A stretch of DNA of 64,000 nucleotides from contig JAPEHQ010000009.1 of NCBI GenBank assembly GCA_027405735.1, positions 1,116,001 to 1,180,000 of the forward strand. Direction: 5' to 3'. This DNA comes from Mucor racemosus. Its lineage: Eukaryota; Mucoromycota; Mucoromycetes; Mucorales; Mucoraceae. The translations under genes and the position numbers were made by a program. Below are positions 1-12,779 of this stretch, in pieces. The notes under the pieces were generated by a model that worked only from the letters and a program-made list of their open reading frames with translations, was not told where the DNA came from and ran no database searches. Position 1 is the first letter of the stretch. Every line of letters starts with the position of its first letter.

Positions 1-640
1 TCCTAATCTTCTCAAAAGCTGCCCATAGAAAGGCAAAACGAAAAAAAAAGGCGAGGGGGTGATCAGCTGCGCTTCTAGCCCAGCAAGCGCAAGTTCCGAA
101 GAAAATCCGCTTACACGAGTTTCGAACCCACAACCTCTCCGTTTGAACTACTAGCTGTAGAGCGCATAAGTCTAGCAATTAGGACAAACGTCTCCTCTAT
201 GTTTGCTTTTTTTTAACTGCCGTCCTTGTACTTATCTATTATTTTGTTTTTTTTTTGATTTGTGCAATATTGAGCAATTTGGTCATAATTTTTTTCTTTT
301 GGATATAATACTGCTATTTGTTGGGTATCAGCAGCAACTTGTTTTGCAAAAAAATCTTTATTTCTGATTGAGATACAATATAAAAAAAAGTCTGTTATTT
401 TTGGTCTGTGCCGTGTAATTATGGGAGATAATATGATAACACAAAAACAGGCTTTATTCACGAAAAGTATAATATAATTAAATGTTTCAGTAGGAACATA
501 ATTAATAGATAAAAAATAACGCTACGTACAATATATATACAAAAATTGATAATAACCATTTATTAATATATATTTGCTTCTTTCCAAATTGCAAAATTAC
601 AATGTGCGCTTGATACATTTCATAGTTTTCAATTTTTATA
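1..640. other. AT-rich stretch without a recognised gene
   Basis: No convincing reading frame is seen here. The only structured piece is a tRNA-like block on the minus strand at about 70-180 (a T-loop-like GGTTCGAAACT and weak A-box resemblance), whose acceptor and anticodon stems do not pair. The rest is low-complexity T/A-rich sequence. Confidence 0.5.
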
Positions 641-2390
641 GTCAGAACGTGCCCTCTTTTCTATAAGTATTCTCATACGAATCACTTTTGAAAATACATC
701 TTAGACATTACTCAATAGGTATAAATTATTCAGATTTCATTACCTAGCCTTATGTTTATTTTTTACCTCTCGAAATACTCGAAAACGGGTAAAATTCATA
801 ATTTTCTCCCTAAAAACTAGCCATCATTTTTTATCCCTGCTTTACTTTTTTCCCCGCTAAACAACGCCAAGAAAAAATAATATAAAAATGTACCTGACAT
901 GCTCAACATTTATCCAAAAATGAGTATTCAAAAATATTCTATCTTTTGCAGTTAGTATAAATTTTTCAGTGCTAATGTTTCAGATTTTTACGCGTATTTT
1001 ACTGCTAGAAATTGGAAGCTTCTAGCCTTTATATCTCTACAAAAACATTAAGCTATACTAGCACTTTTTAATAATAAAACTTGCTTATATTAAAGCACTC
1101 AATAACATATTTCAGTATGAAAGAATTCTGAGCATTTTTATTTTTTTTCATTTTTTTAACCTTTTTATAGTATGTTTCAAAATAATCGTTAAATCAAGCA
1201 ACATTTTTTTTACATTCATGTCATTAGGCTAGTTAAGCTATCTCGGACCCAATTTAGTTTTTATCAAAATATTGATTTTTCGTGGAGATATCCTCAAAAA
1301 TGTGTATAAACAGATAACCTTGATTCTAGCTTCAATTTTCCCCTTGTATACCCTTATCCCAAATTCTGAAATTGAAAAAAAAATTGACGAAAATCTCGTT
1401 TTCTCCACAAAAAATGCAGCTAGAAGATTCAACAATAGTTCGATCGATAGATAATTTTGCTATGCATTATGTCCATTATTCAAATTTAAAATATGCTTAT
1501 AAAAAATGTTTCGTATGGTCAAAAAACCTCCAAAATTTCAATTGCATTTTAAGCGAAATTTAATGTAAAATGTTTTTTTGAATTTTATTTAGATAAATGC
1601 AGAATCAAAAACTGTACAAAAACCATTTAATATGCTAGGTCGGCTTACTTTGCAGTTTATGAACATTTAAACGATTTTGTTTTTTGAATCATTTTTTGTT
1701 CATTTTTTCAAACCAATTTTGGAACCCCGTTACTATAGGGTTGAAACTGTAATGTAAACTATTATTTCGATTATCTCGACGAAAGATCTGTATTTTTTGC
1801 CGAACCAAAAAATACAGAGTAGCTTAGAGTTGGGTCTATCTTGTGGATATAAAAAATTAAGCCTCAGTTTAGGTACTCAATTTTTAATAACCAATTTTAG
1901 GTCATTTTGGGTCAATGTTAAGTCAATGTTAGGCTAATCGGCGTACATTCTCGTATTAATTCTTTTATTTTCGAGCAGATATCAATGACACATAGATGGA
2001 TGATACATCTTCTTTGAAGATTTGTTCTATTATTGCGACTTCTATTTGGCGGAAGAATTTGAGAAATATCTGAAGAAAAGCATCTGAAACCATCAAGAGT
2101 CTATTTAACAAAGGCCCTATCTCGGCGGATTCCAATCCTAATAACTTCCAATTTTACATGAGAGTAGGTCCATATCTTTTTGACACGCTGATCTGAAAGG
2201 TCAAAGTCCACAACCTAATATGCGTCGAAAAAGTTATTAACAAAGTGCATCTATAGTTTACTGCTGCACACTTTTATGGAACACACTTAAAGTATGATCT
2301 CTATAAATATATATCGATCCAAGTAAGCTGCCACTCTACATGAACATAGAAATAAATAGATACTACACGTATTTTAGATATCAGCATCCA
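640..2390 (+). repeat. Dispersed repeat R1, copy A
   Basis: This block is clearly similar to 12780-13995, to the reverse strand of about 18570-20850, and to 49010-51430. Shared landmarks include a GTGCTAATGTTTCAG-type segment near 970, a CGGACCCAATTTAGTTTTT segment near 1245, and a CTAATAACTTCCAA segment near 2137. It carries short reading-frame remnants (1272-1563 and about 1590-1670) whose counterparts occur in the other copies, but frames are broken by stops. No transposase, reverse transcriptase or terminal repeats could be recognised, so the class is unknown. Boundaries are approximate because they were read by eye. Confidence 0.8.
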
Positions 2391-3146
2391 TGTGTTATGG
2401 TGCCTTTGGCAAATTTGAACAAGTTGGTTACCTACTATTTATGCTTATTAAGATCAGTAAGTTTAGAAGCCCTCGTCGAATATGAATACAAATGAACTCC
2501 CTGATGTATCAGAATATGTTAATGTTAAATTAAACTAGAAATTTAATCAATTAAAAAAATATAGTTTATTGGAATGAAATTAATAGGGTTTATATACTAT
2601 TTGTTTTGGGGAATTAATGATATGATAAGGTAATTTAGATGTTATTTAATAATGATGTGTCATGCTGAAATACCTTGTTGGAATATCGCACTGGAATACT
2701 ATGTTTCTGTAATCTGTACTATCATGCTTCTGTACTATGCTTTTGGAAGCATGATTTAGTTAATATTCAATTAAGTGACTTCCGGTGGTTCCGGATTTGT
2801 TATTGTTTACTTTTTTTTTTATTTGACATGATCCGGTTTGAGAATGATACATCACTCCCGTTGCAACAGTAAATACGTCTAGTGTTTATTCATAGAATTG
2901 TAAGGCTTCAGCCTCTACGAGATGCTGTGGAATGAAGAAATAAAAACGCGCACTTTTTTGAACTATTTGTTTAAGATATTTTTTGATAATTTTTATTAAA
3001 TCAAATGATGGTTCGAAATTGAATTTTGAAGTTTTATTTAATGTGTAGTAAATATATAAAAACCCTATCCTGATTATATTAGTTAATACTGTAGCTGGTT
3101 TTGGAGGAGTTTAGCACAAGTTTCAAGAAAAATCTCTCTTCCTCTG
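2391..3146. other. Non-coding sequence between R1 copy A and an LTR-like repeat
   Basis: No supported gene. The stretch around 2570-2800 has a loose resemblance in composition and wording to 50960-51250, which follows R1 copy D. It may be a further diverged part of the same repeat. Confidence 0.4.
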
Positions 3147-3369
3147 TTCCTTATATAAATACTACAAGGAAATCATTACATGATCCCTTGTAGATTTATC
3201 TGTCTTGTTACACTCCTTTTACTTTTATTATTTATTCACTAATAAATATTTAATTTACAAATAAGAACACAAACCTTCATCAATCCAGTGATCACCAATT
3301 TATAATAACAAGAATAATATATATAAGCATATTATCCACCTTTGTTGTTAGTCCAAAATTACAGATCAT
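3147..3369 (+). repeat. Diverged LTR fragment, related to the solo LTR at 18617-18895
   Basis: About 220 bp match 18665-18891 closely, starting at TTCCTTATATAAATACTAC and ending near CAGATCAT. The shared part contains a TATA-like TATATAAAT and an AATAAA-like AATAAATATT, the layout expected of an LTR R/U5 part. The upstream 50 bp and the final few bases differ from the complete copy, so this is a partial or old copy. No internal retroelement sequence is seen beside it. Confidence 0.7.
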
Positions 3370-3659
3370 GATAATCGAGTAATTTAGAAGAATTCACTTG
3401 TGAGATTAGTTTAAATTAATATCGTATGTTTTGATCAAAGTAACCTTTAAACGAAAACAAATACTTTTTTTTTATACACATGAAATTAGTGCATCTTATA
3501 TATATATATAAAGGTAAATATCAACTTCAATTTTACGATACTTGAAAGCTCAACTTTGTTATTTATGAAAATAATAATTATATAATATTTATTGATTTAT
3601 AAGATTGAATAATGAAAATAGAATGAAAGAGGTAAAAACAAGAAATATAATGAAAAAAG

Positions 3660-4980
3660 TTAATCAGATTCTTCATCTGAAGATTCCTCCTCAGAGGCAT
3701 TTTCGATCCATTCCAAGAAAGGAGCAGCAGCCTTTTTGATAGCCTTGGAAACATCACGTTCAACATAACGCTTAGAGGGCTTCTCACCCCATTTGAGGTA
3801 AACTTCATCTTCAATGATATCTAAATCGTAAAGCTTCATCAAAATGGTAGGAACCTTCTTTAAAAGAGCATCCTTGAAATCATTACCAACAAGACGTTCA
3901 ATACCACCAAGAGTTGCCTTTTGGGATTTTTCATCAGTGACAAACTTTTCAAGTAATTGAGCACGCTTAGGAATTTGAGCAACAACATTTTCATCAAAGA
4001 CACCTTGAATCAAAACTTGACAAGCCTTGTATTTACCAAGGACACCCAATTCTTCGGCCTTTTCGAGAATAGCATCATCAGAGGAAGCCTTGTTATCCAA
4101 AAGCCAGACACCAAATGCCTCAAACTTGTTTTCACCACCTTCCTCATCATCATCATCAGCAAAAGCACCGGCACCTTTAACAGAGAGTTCTTTCATACGT
4201 TGAGCAACAGCAGCTTCACTGGTATCCTCGGACCAATCTTCAAGAGCCAATTTACTCTCCATATTGAGACCAGCAGCTTGTTTATGAATACGTTGAGAAA
4301 TGATATCATCATCTGAACCATCCTCACCATCAGGAGAATTGTTGTTATCGGCATCTTCACCAGTGTTATTGGCTTGAGCAGTAGCAGCCTTACGTTGTTT
4401 ACGGACATTCTTTGAGGCAACTGCAGGAGGGTTCTTGACAATAAAGGCAGAGAGTTTGTGACGCATATCACCTTTATTTCTAGCACCACATGCTTTACAA
4501 TCCATTAAAATCTCATCATTCTTGATAATGATATCTGTTTCGGGATTCTTGCAAGATTGACACAAGACATACTTGTTGATGAAACCATCAAGAGTATTCT
4601 GGAGTTTGGTAACGTCGTGATCACCGTTTACAATATAACGTTCATTTTTATCATCGCATTTAACTTGAGCACCAAGTTCACAACCGAAATACTTGGTAGG
4701 GTCTGAATTTATATTGAAGGTCAGTTTCAGTTTATAATTAAGAAAAAATTTTCCATTGGAACTTACATGAAGGAGGACGGGATAAAGCACGGGCAATTTC
4801 AGCCATATTGGTAATGACAGTTTTGATACCATTGCCTTTACCTTCAACCTATCAATTTTTTAGCATAAACAAATCATGGGTGCTTCTCTTAATTGAGATA
4901 TTTACCTTTGCTGTGAGACGAGGCATCTTGTAACGATAGAAAGAATCCTGAACGTCACGTCTTACATTAACAGTAGCCAT
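3660..4980 (-). CDS. TIF5: Translation initiation factor eIF5
   Basis: eIF5 stimulates GTP hydrolysis by eIF2 in the 43S/48S pre-initiation complex and bridges eIF1, eIF2-beta and eIF3. The gene has three exons on the minus strand: 4906-4980, 4767-4848 and 3660-4702, with introns 4849-4905 and 4703-4766, giving 399 residues, the usual eIF5 size. The N-terminus carries the [10 protein letters not shown] block (R16 corresponds to the conserved GAP arginine), then [18 protein letters not shown] and a C-x2-C / C-x2-C zinc ribbon. A lysine/asparagine-rich and acidic linker leads to a C-terminal W2 domain ending in aromatic/acidic boxes ([18 protein letters not shown]). The start is fixed by exon 1. 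Identification is firm; exact intron ends are read by eye but keep frame. Confidence 0.96.
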
Positions 4981-6386
4981 GATGAAATAATAATATGTTT
5001 AGTATAGAGAAAATAAATGTGTTTTAGGGTTGATATAGATATATAAAGAAATCTTGTTTGTTCTTTATATGAGGAGAATTCGTGTAAATGAATAAAATTT
5101 TAGGAAAGGATTTGGCTCTTCTTTTTAACTTTTAAAAAACGATGTAATTGATGCTGCTCTATGCTGTCTTTCTGTTCGAATATTCGATTCCAAATCAATG
5201 ACATGTACAAGTTTATACAACTTTTTTTTTAACAGAAGAGGGTTTTTTTTTAAAAAATGGAAGAAGGGTTTTCTTTTTCTTTTTAAAAAAAAGTTTAGGA
5301 TGTTGGAAGAAGAAGAGTAAATACTGCGGCTAAATACGTATTTGAATTTATTTTTTTCCCTTCAAATTGTGACTAGATAAAAGCCTTTTGAAAGGGCACC
5401 TACTATGAGTACTTTTATCGTTCGCAAGACATCGAACTACCCAATCAAAAAGACATCTCGTTTGAACATTTCGTCTATGCGGATCAACTGTTTATCCATT
5501 TTCAGTTTAAATAGAGCATTATCTAATAGTCAGTATATATGATACAAGTAGTAGCATATTTTAGACTTATTCCAATGTAAAGAAATGGCAAGCAATTGGA
5601 AAATATCCTGCCTTTTTTTGCTGCCAAGTCTGTTGACATAAAAAATCTGAGATCAGATTGAGTCCATCTGAAGAATATTTAGACCACTTTAAATGATTTT
5701 AAAGTACTTTCAGCTACAAATAAATGATTCTATACACGTCTATTTTACTTGAGTATTTTTTGTTTTGTAAAAATATGTTGAATAGACATAATTTTAGCCT
5801 TTAATTCGAAGGATGTAGCATGGATTTTTAGTATTTGCAAATGGTTGAAAAATTAAACAGCCGCCCTGAAATTTCGTATCCATTTTAACGAAACAAACAA
5901 CTGTATTGTTCAGGTCATGCTAAACAACTACTGAATTTAAGGGTGAGTTCTGTAACAGATATAATCAGAATGTAACTCACACGTACCTCACTTGCTATAA
6001 TTTGATTATGCACATTTTATCACTCCAAGTTGAATATTGTCCTCAGTTTTGACATTTGGAATGTATATATAGACTATTTGAAAGCCATTTGATGGTCAAG
6101 TTTTCGATGGTCTAGAATGAATAATCAAGTAAATACATGGTTTTTTTTTTCAATTGACATGTTGTGCGACCCTTTTAAAAAGTTCAAATTTGTTTAATTA
6201 GCATTTAAATCACGCAAAGTTACGACATGTATAAATTGAAATAAGAAAGCGGAGAGTTCTTGTATGAAATTTGTTTCAGGAAGCAATTTTTGGTGCCTTT
6301 TTTTAGGTTTAATAAATTAATTGTTATTTTGGTATCACTTCTTTCTCTCTTCTTTTTACTCTTTCTACTTTTTTTTTATAAAAAAA
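4981..6386. other. Divergent intergenic region between eIF5 and the Sel1-repeat gene
   Basis: This 1.4 kb separates two divergently transcribed genes and should contain both promoters. It is AT-rich, with several A and T runs. No reading frame with support and no copy of the repeats found elsewhere in the window was seen. Confidence 0.6.
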
Positions 6387-9300
6387 ATGGGTAGCTCTAC
6401 AAGCAAAGATGAATCAACTAGCAATATCATTGTTGATTTATATGCTTCAGAAACAACCAATCAATTATTAAAGACACATTTGACAAATCAAAGAATTTCA
6501 GATGTTCTGAAACATCCAACATCGACAATTTCTTCCACTATGTCAACTGCTTCAATTACCATGTCAAATACAGATGAACATAAGCTATACGCTAGTCTTG
6601 TCAATCGCCATTCTATTCCTACACGCGTTTGGGTGGCACAATGTAAAATATATGGCTTTGGCACTCAGAAGGATGTAACCGAAGGATTCCGAGAATTAGA
6701 ACAATTACGAGACCATAAAGAAGCCTTTTATCCATTAGCATGTTATTACTATGACCAACAAGATTTTTTGAATGCATATCAATTTTTCCGTAAGCTTCGA
6801 AAAGACAATCATTTCGCCCAATATAGATTAGCGTTAATGCTATTTCATGGACAAGGCGTTTCTACCAATCATCAAAAAGCGTTTCAATATATGAAATTAG
6901 CAGCAAACAATGGTAATAAATATGCTCAATTTATTATGGGTTTTTATTATGAATACGGTATACTTGTCAGACAATCAGCTCAAACATCAAGGATGTGGTA
7001 CGAAAGATCTGCAAATCAAGGATTTGCGGAGGCCCAAACTGCAATTGCTAATTTATTGATTAATCAAACTGATCTGGGCGTTGATGGGAAGTTTATTGAA
7101 TCATCTAATGAGAATCAATTAATAAAAGATCAAGCATTAAATTGGTTATTTAAAGCAACAAATCAAGTAAGAATAACATGTTTTTATTACCAAGAAGTTG
7201 CTAACAATAAAGAAAAAAAAAAAAAAAAAAAAAGGAAAATGCAAGTGCATTGATTCTCTTAGGTGCTTTGCATGAAGAAGGCACATTAGTGGAAAAAGAT
7301 GATAATAAAACCATAGAATATTATACAAGAGCAACAAATGCTCCAATTTCTTCTACTTCAATTTTATCACTTGCACATTATTTAGTTGGCATAAATTATA
7401 GACTAGGTGGCCTTGGCCTTGAACAAGATTTTGCATTAGCATTAGAGCATTTGACATTATCTGCAGATGCAGGATATGCTCCCGCTCAACGTGCCTTGGG
7501 TCTAATGTATGCAGAAGGTATCGGAACGCCTAAAGATAACATCAAAGCCAACATTTTGTTTGAAAAGGCAGCAAATCAAGGTGATATACGATCTTTAGGT
7601 CTCATGGCAAACCAACAGCACCATCAGCAACCAAATAATTTAGCATCTGCAATTTCACTTTATGAAAAAGCAGCAAAAGATGGATCTCTTGCAGCACAAA
7701 TTTCACTTGCAGGATTATTACAACGTACCGGAAAGCATGCTTTAGCTTTCAAATGGTTTGAAACAGCATCCAAAAATGCGCCTACCGCTAATAGCAAACA
7801 TCAGAAAATTTCTATTTTGGATTTCAGTGTAGGTTTTGTGTCTCAACGCAATTTGGCTCGACTCATGGTTGCACGATATCGGTACAATGGCTGGGGTAGC
7901 GTCAAACAAGATCGATTGTGGGCCTTTGAGGAGTTTAGAGCCTTATCTGCTAATGGCTATTCCGATGCGCACTATTGGTTGGCTGCTTGTTATGAAGAGG
8001 GCGTTCAGGAATTACAGAAGTCTGATGTTCATCAATGGATTGCCAAACCTAATTTAGACCTTGCATTTGAGCTATACACAAAAGCTGCAGAAGCCGGCGA
8101 CATGGATGGTCAATTCCAAGTAGCTTATATGTTATCAAATGGTATAGGTGTACCTAAAAATGTAAATGCAGCATTTTCATGGTATATCAAATCTGCTGAG
8201 CAGGGTCATAAAACAGCACAATATAGTTTAGGCATGTATTATGAAAATGGATTAGGTATTCCGGTGAATCTTGAAAAGGCGAAACAGTGGTACGAATTGG
8301 CAGTTGAAGAATTACCTATGGCAATGGTGAGATTAGCAAAGGTATTAATTAGTTTGGGTAACGGTACTACAGCGATAAACGAGGCTACTGATTGGTTGAA
8401 TAAAGCAATTGAGAATGGAGATGTGCCTGCATTACGTGAATTAGCAACAATGTATAAAAACGGTTTAATTAATCTTGAATCATCAGCAACTACAACATTG
8501 GAAAAATATAGAATCGCATTTAACTATTTTCAACAAGCAGCAGATAAAGGTGATGCACTTTCTTGGCATGCTCTATCTAAATTTTATGAAGGCTATTATG
8601 ATACAGAAGATGAAATTATTGTACCTAGAAGTTTTGGGAAGGCTGTCATGTGTCTAAAAAAGGCTGAGGATTTAGGCTATGCACCGTGAGTTCTTTGTGT
8701 CTATAAATTCAGGTATTAGCTACTGATTCATTTTACATATTAGTGCCATTCTCGATTTAGCAGATCTTTATTATAGAAACGCCAAAATAGATGAAGCCAT
8801 GTTGATTTTTTCTGAATTAGCAACATCTGAACACGCTCAATCATTTATTGTCAAAAAAGCACGCATTGAAGCTGCTAAAATTGTTGTATTTGAAAATTAT
8901 GGAAATGAACAAAATCAAATTAAAGTACATTCGTGGTTGATGAATATTATCAAACAAGAAAATATTAAACATTTGGGCGAGCTCTGTGAAGTATACGAAC
9001 TGTTAGGTTATTGCGCTGAAAACGGTATTGGCACAAAAGTAAACAAAAATGATGCCATCTTATTTTATATCGACTGTGCAAATGAAGAAGAGCAAGATCA
9101 GCACCAACGACATAAACATTGGGCAAAACAGAGATCTTTATGTAGATTAGTGTACACGCGCATGGAAGAAAAAGATTATCAGTCTGCATTCATGTATTTA
9201 CAAATGTTACAACCTAGTCTTGAAGTAATGGGTCAATTACCATCTGCAGATGCAACTACACAAACTCGTCGTATGAAGTACTTTTTTAGTTATTTATATA

Positions 9301-11264
9301 TGTATGGCCTAGGCATTGAAAAGGATACTCACAAAGGCTTGAATTGGTTAACAGAGGCTGCTGATGAAGGAGAGGCTGATGCCGCTTTTGAAATTGGTAT
9401 GTATTTGACAAGGCAACAAAAGGATAAATTTGAACAAGAAATACGTAAACGATTTCAACAAGGTGCGTTGGCCGGACATCCAGCTTGTATGCGAGAATTA
9501 GCATTCCTTCTGCTTGCTGATGAGATGGATAAATCTGTTTTGGATGAAGATTACGATGGTGGTGCTGAAATTTTAGGTCTTTTGCAAACAGCAAGTCAAC
9601 TAGGAGATGTTAAAGCTACATATCAGTTGGGTCAAGCATATGAGAATGGTTTAGGAGACGTAATTCCAGAAAAAGATATAGAAAAGGCACTTGAATGCTA
9701 TATTGATGCTGCTGGAAACTTACATGAGGAGGCTATGCTAAAAGTAGGTGACATCCTGGGTAACATGATGGGCCGTCATGAAGAGGCTATTGAATGGTTC
9801 CAAAAAGCTGTAAATGAGTTTGACAACATCAAGGCGAAAGTGATGTTGGTTTCCTATAGCTTCCAAGGGATGTCAGTAAGCAGCAGAGAACAATTAGAAA
9901 AAGAGCCCCATGCAGCCGATATAAGGAATTTCGAACATCTTCAAAAAATAGTCGATAAAAATGTTAATTCGATGAAAAACGATACAGAATCAACATCGAC
10001 TGTCGAGGAACAAGAAGCACAGCTAAAATCAAAAAGAAATGGCCTCGGTTTAGCATTTTATATTCTTGGCCAATGTTATGAACTTGGAAGAGGCACCTCA
10101 ATCAATTTACCCATAGCTAAAGAATGGTATAATCGCTCTGTTCTTATCTCTGAGCATGTCGATGCCATGTGGCGATTAGGTGTTATTTATAGTGAACTGG
10201 AAGACAATGATGCCAGTGCGCTTGAATGGTTTCGTAATGCAGTTGAGAAGGGGAAACATTGTGAATCTCATTATCAATTGGGTGTTTTTCACTTACATGG
10301 TTTAGCTGGTTTACAAGTAAATATTGCTGTTGCAAAGAAGCATTTCTCTAAGGCTGCAGAGCAAGGACATCCCATGGCAACTTATGAGCTAGGGCGGATT
10401 GTATGGCATAAAGATGCTGATTATTTATATGGCCATGAGCTTTTTAAAGTAGCTGCTCAGCAATTACATGTTCCTGGAGCTTTAAGAGAGCTAGGTAATT
10501 TATCACATACAGGCTTTGCTGTGCATGGTATCGAAATGTGTGAACAAGATCGCAAAGCAGCATTTGCATATTATTGTGAGGCTGCTCAAATGGGGGATCC
10601 AATTGCTGCACTTATGGTAGGCAACTACTTTGAAGAAGGGTTTTTAAAAGAAGACTTGGGACAAGATAATGAACGAGCACTGCAATGGTATGAATCAGCG
10701 TATCGATTAAACTGTGGTGGTTTATCAGAATTGGCTATTGGTAAATTAAAACACACTATTGCTGATACAATTGAAGATTCAAGGGAAGCAGATGATATGA
10801 GAGAAGAGGCATTCGTTTGGTTTGAAAGTGCATCAAATAATCTGCCTGATGGCCTTAATTTCACTGCTCGAATTATGATTGCTCTCTACTACTTGAATGG
10901 ATGGGGACGTAAAACGCAAGATACAGAAACAGGGCTTGAAATGCTGCTGAAAATAGTTGAATTGGGTGGTTGTGAAGCCATTATACCTGTTGCCCAATGC
11001 TATGAGGAAGGCATTGGTACTGAATACGACATGAATAAAGCATTAAAATATTGGAAAATGGCAGCAGATATGAATGATCCTCAAGCATTAGAAAGATTGG
11101 GTGATTTTTATGCACTGGGTTTAACTGGTGAAATCGACAAATCTTTAGCCAGTCAGTATTACAATCAAGCCAAGACGTTGATAGAAAATCATTACAATAG
11201 ACGACACAGTGGATATTCTTTTGAATCATTCACTTCATCATTATCATCATCAACTAGAAATTAA
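6387..11264 (+). CDS. Giant Sel1-like repeat protein with a predicted N-myristoylation start
   Basis: Three exons (6387-7166, 7235-8685, 8744-11264) encode 1,583 residues. Introns are 7167-7234 and 8686-8743; both junctions restore frame across a Sel1 repeat. I chose the ATG at 6387 because it gives MGSSTSKDE, a strong fit to the N-myristoylation pattern (Gly2, Ser6), directly after a T/A-rich leader; the upstream in-frame residues are hydrophobic junk. From about residue 70 to the end it is an almost unbroken array of roughly thirty Sel1-like repeats of the form A-x2-LG-x2-Y-x2-G-x-G-x4-(D/N)-x2-KA-x2-(W/Y)-(Y/F)-x2-AA-x2-G. Sel1 repeats form superhelical scaffolds; in fungi they occur in chitin synthase activators (Chs4/Skt5) and Hrd3. 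No catalytic domain or membrane segment is visible. I infer a membrane-anchored scaffold; the partner is unknown. Intron 1 has an unusual acceptor preceded by about 20 A residues. Confidence 0.9.
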
Positions 11265-11413
11265 CTCATCATATTTTTTTGTATATATAATCATTTTAAA
11301 TAAAACATTTTAGAAATACGATAATGTACTCAGTAAAATAGAAAAACTGTTATAAAATGCTTGGCGTTACACGTATTTTACCCTTCTTCTTTCTTTTACT
11401 CTTATAACAAACT

Positions 11414-12724
11414 ATGTCTAAAAAACAACAACACGATTATTACTATTCATTTACTTCTCCTCCTACTCAAGAGCCAGCTTCTTCATCATCTCGAATTCCT
11501 AATCCTACAGCCCCTCCAACAACAGATACATTTTTACCTCCTCCTCCTTCATATGATGATGCTCTCGTGCCTATAAATACATCAGTTTTTCAACCAACAC
11601 CACCTCCAAATAAACCTAATTATGATGGCTATGTATTAGATGCTACTAGTCCTCCATTTAATCCAAATGTTATGCCATCGGTGTCTATGCCAACTCCAAA
11701 TAATAATATACCTTACAATACAAGCGATTATGGTCAACTTGATCAAAATGATAATAGTAACAGACCTAATGCACCTTTACTTTCAGATACCGAAGCAAAT
11801 TATAATGACAATGATGATGATCAATTTCGTGGAAGACCAGCACCACCTGGATATTCTCTTTATAGAGCCAGATATGAAATTGTGCGAGACGGTATCATTT
11901 CTCGAGACAAACACATTAATGAAGATGGCGAGGCTTTACTTCAATTCTTGTGCCAACACAACAAACCACCTCGTATGGCAATTCATTTTTATGGTAAGTT
12001 TATATTACTAAATTGATTTGCTTTTGTTTTACGTTTTATACTTAACAATGGAATCTCAATAAAAAAAGGTTACCATGAAGAAACGATTTGGGTATCACAA
12101 AGTACTCGAAACCAGGATGGAGAACTTGTTGAAGAACGTGTACCATCAACAAAACGTATAGATGACTTCGAATTTGATATTGATTGTAGTGAAAACATAT
12201 CAAATATTTGTCAAGGCATTTATATTTTACCCAACCCTAAAACAGGAGAACAAAAGACATTGCGAGAATTATGCGATGATTATTGTCATTCTAAAAACCG
12301 CTTAAAAGAACTCAAATTGACAAAGCAAGTTGACTGGGATTACAATGGATTGACGAGAGCCTTGACTTCAGCCATTCGTGATTCTGGATTCTATGAAAAT
12401 GTTGAAATTACATATGTAATGGAAAACCATGAAATTGTAGTTAAAACTAATTTTAGCATATCCCGATGGGCTGATAATAGATGGATCAAATTGTTTCTTA
12501 TATTGTCTTGTTTATGGATTCTTGTCTATCCATTTATTTGGTTGCTCAAAAAGAAATTTGGTCATTCAGATTTGAAAAGTGCTTGGAACATGAATATTTC
12601 AGAAAGAGATTGGTATGCTCTCCATATCCAAGAAGTGGTTAATTCCTGTCGTGGTAATTATATTACTAGAGGCAGACTTTTCAACAAGAGACCTTCGACT
12701 TATTCGGTGAATATGAAATTATAA
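11414..12724 (+). CDS. Single-pass membrane protein with two PPxY motifs, family not recognised
   Basis: Two exons (11414-11993 and 12069-12724; intron 11994-12068, ending in a run of A then G) encode 411 residues. The first about 140 residues are low-complexity, rich in P, S, T and N, and carry PPSY at 44-47 followed by DDAL. A second PPGY lies at 144-147 at the start of a folded-looking region (SLYRARYEIVRDGIISRDKH). A hydrophobic segment at about 333-353 is flanked by basic residues, leaving a short tail. PPxY motifs bind WW domains of Nedd4/Rsp5-type ubiquitin ligases, so a role as ligase adaptor or sorted cargo is possible but only inference. There is no signal peptide; topology would be N-terminal in the cytosol. 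It begins 150 bp after the Sel1 gene on the same strand. Confidence 0.82.
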
Positions 12725-12779
12725 ATAAAGTGTTTTTATATGTGTAAACCAAGAAAATTACTTATCTTTAAAATACGAG

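Noticed and set aside
3957..4316. Plus-strand frame of 119 residues inside eIF5
   Set aside because: It is the antisense shadow of a clearly conserved coding exon.
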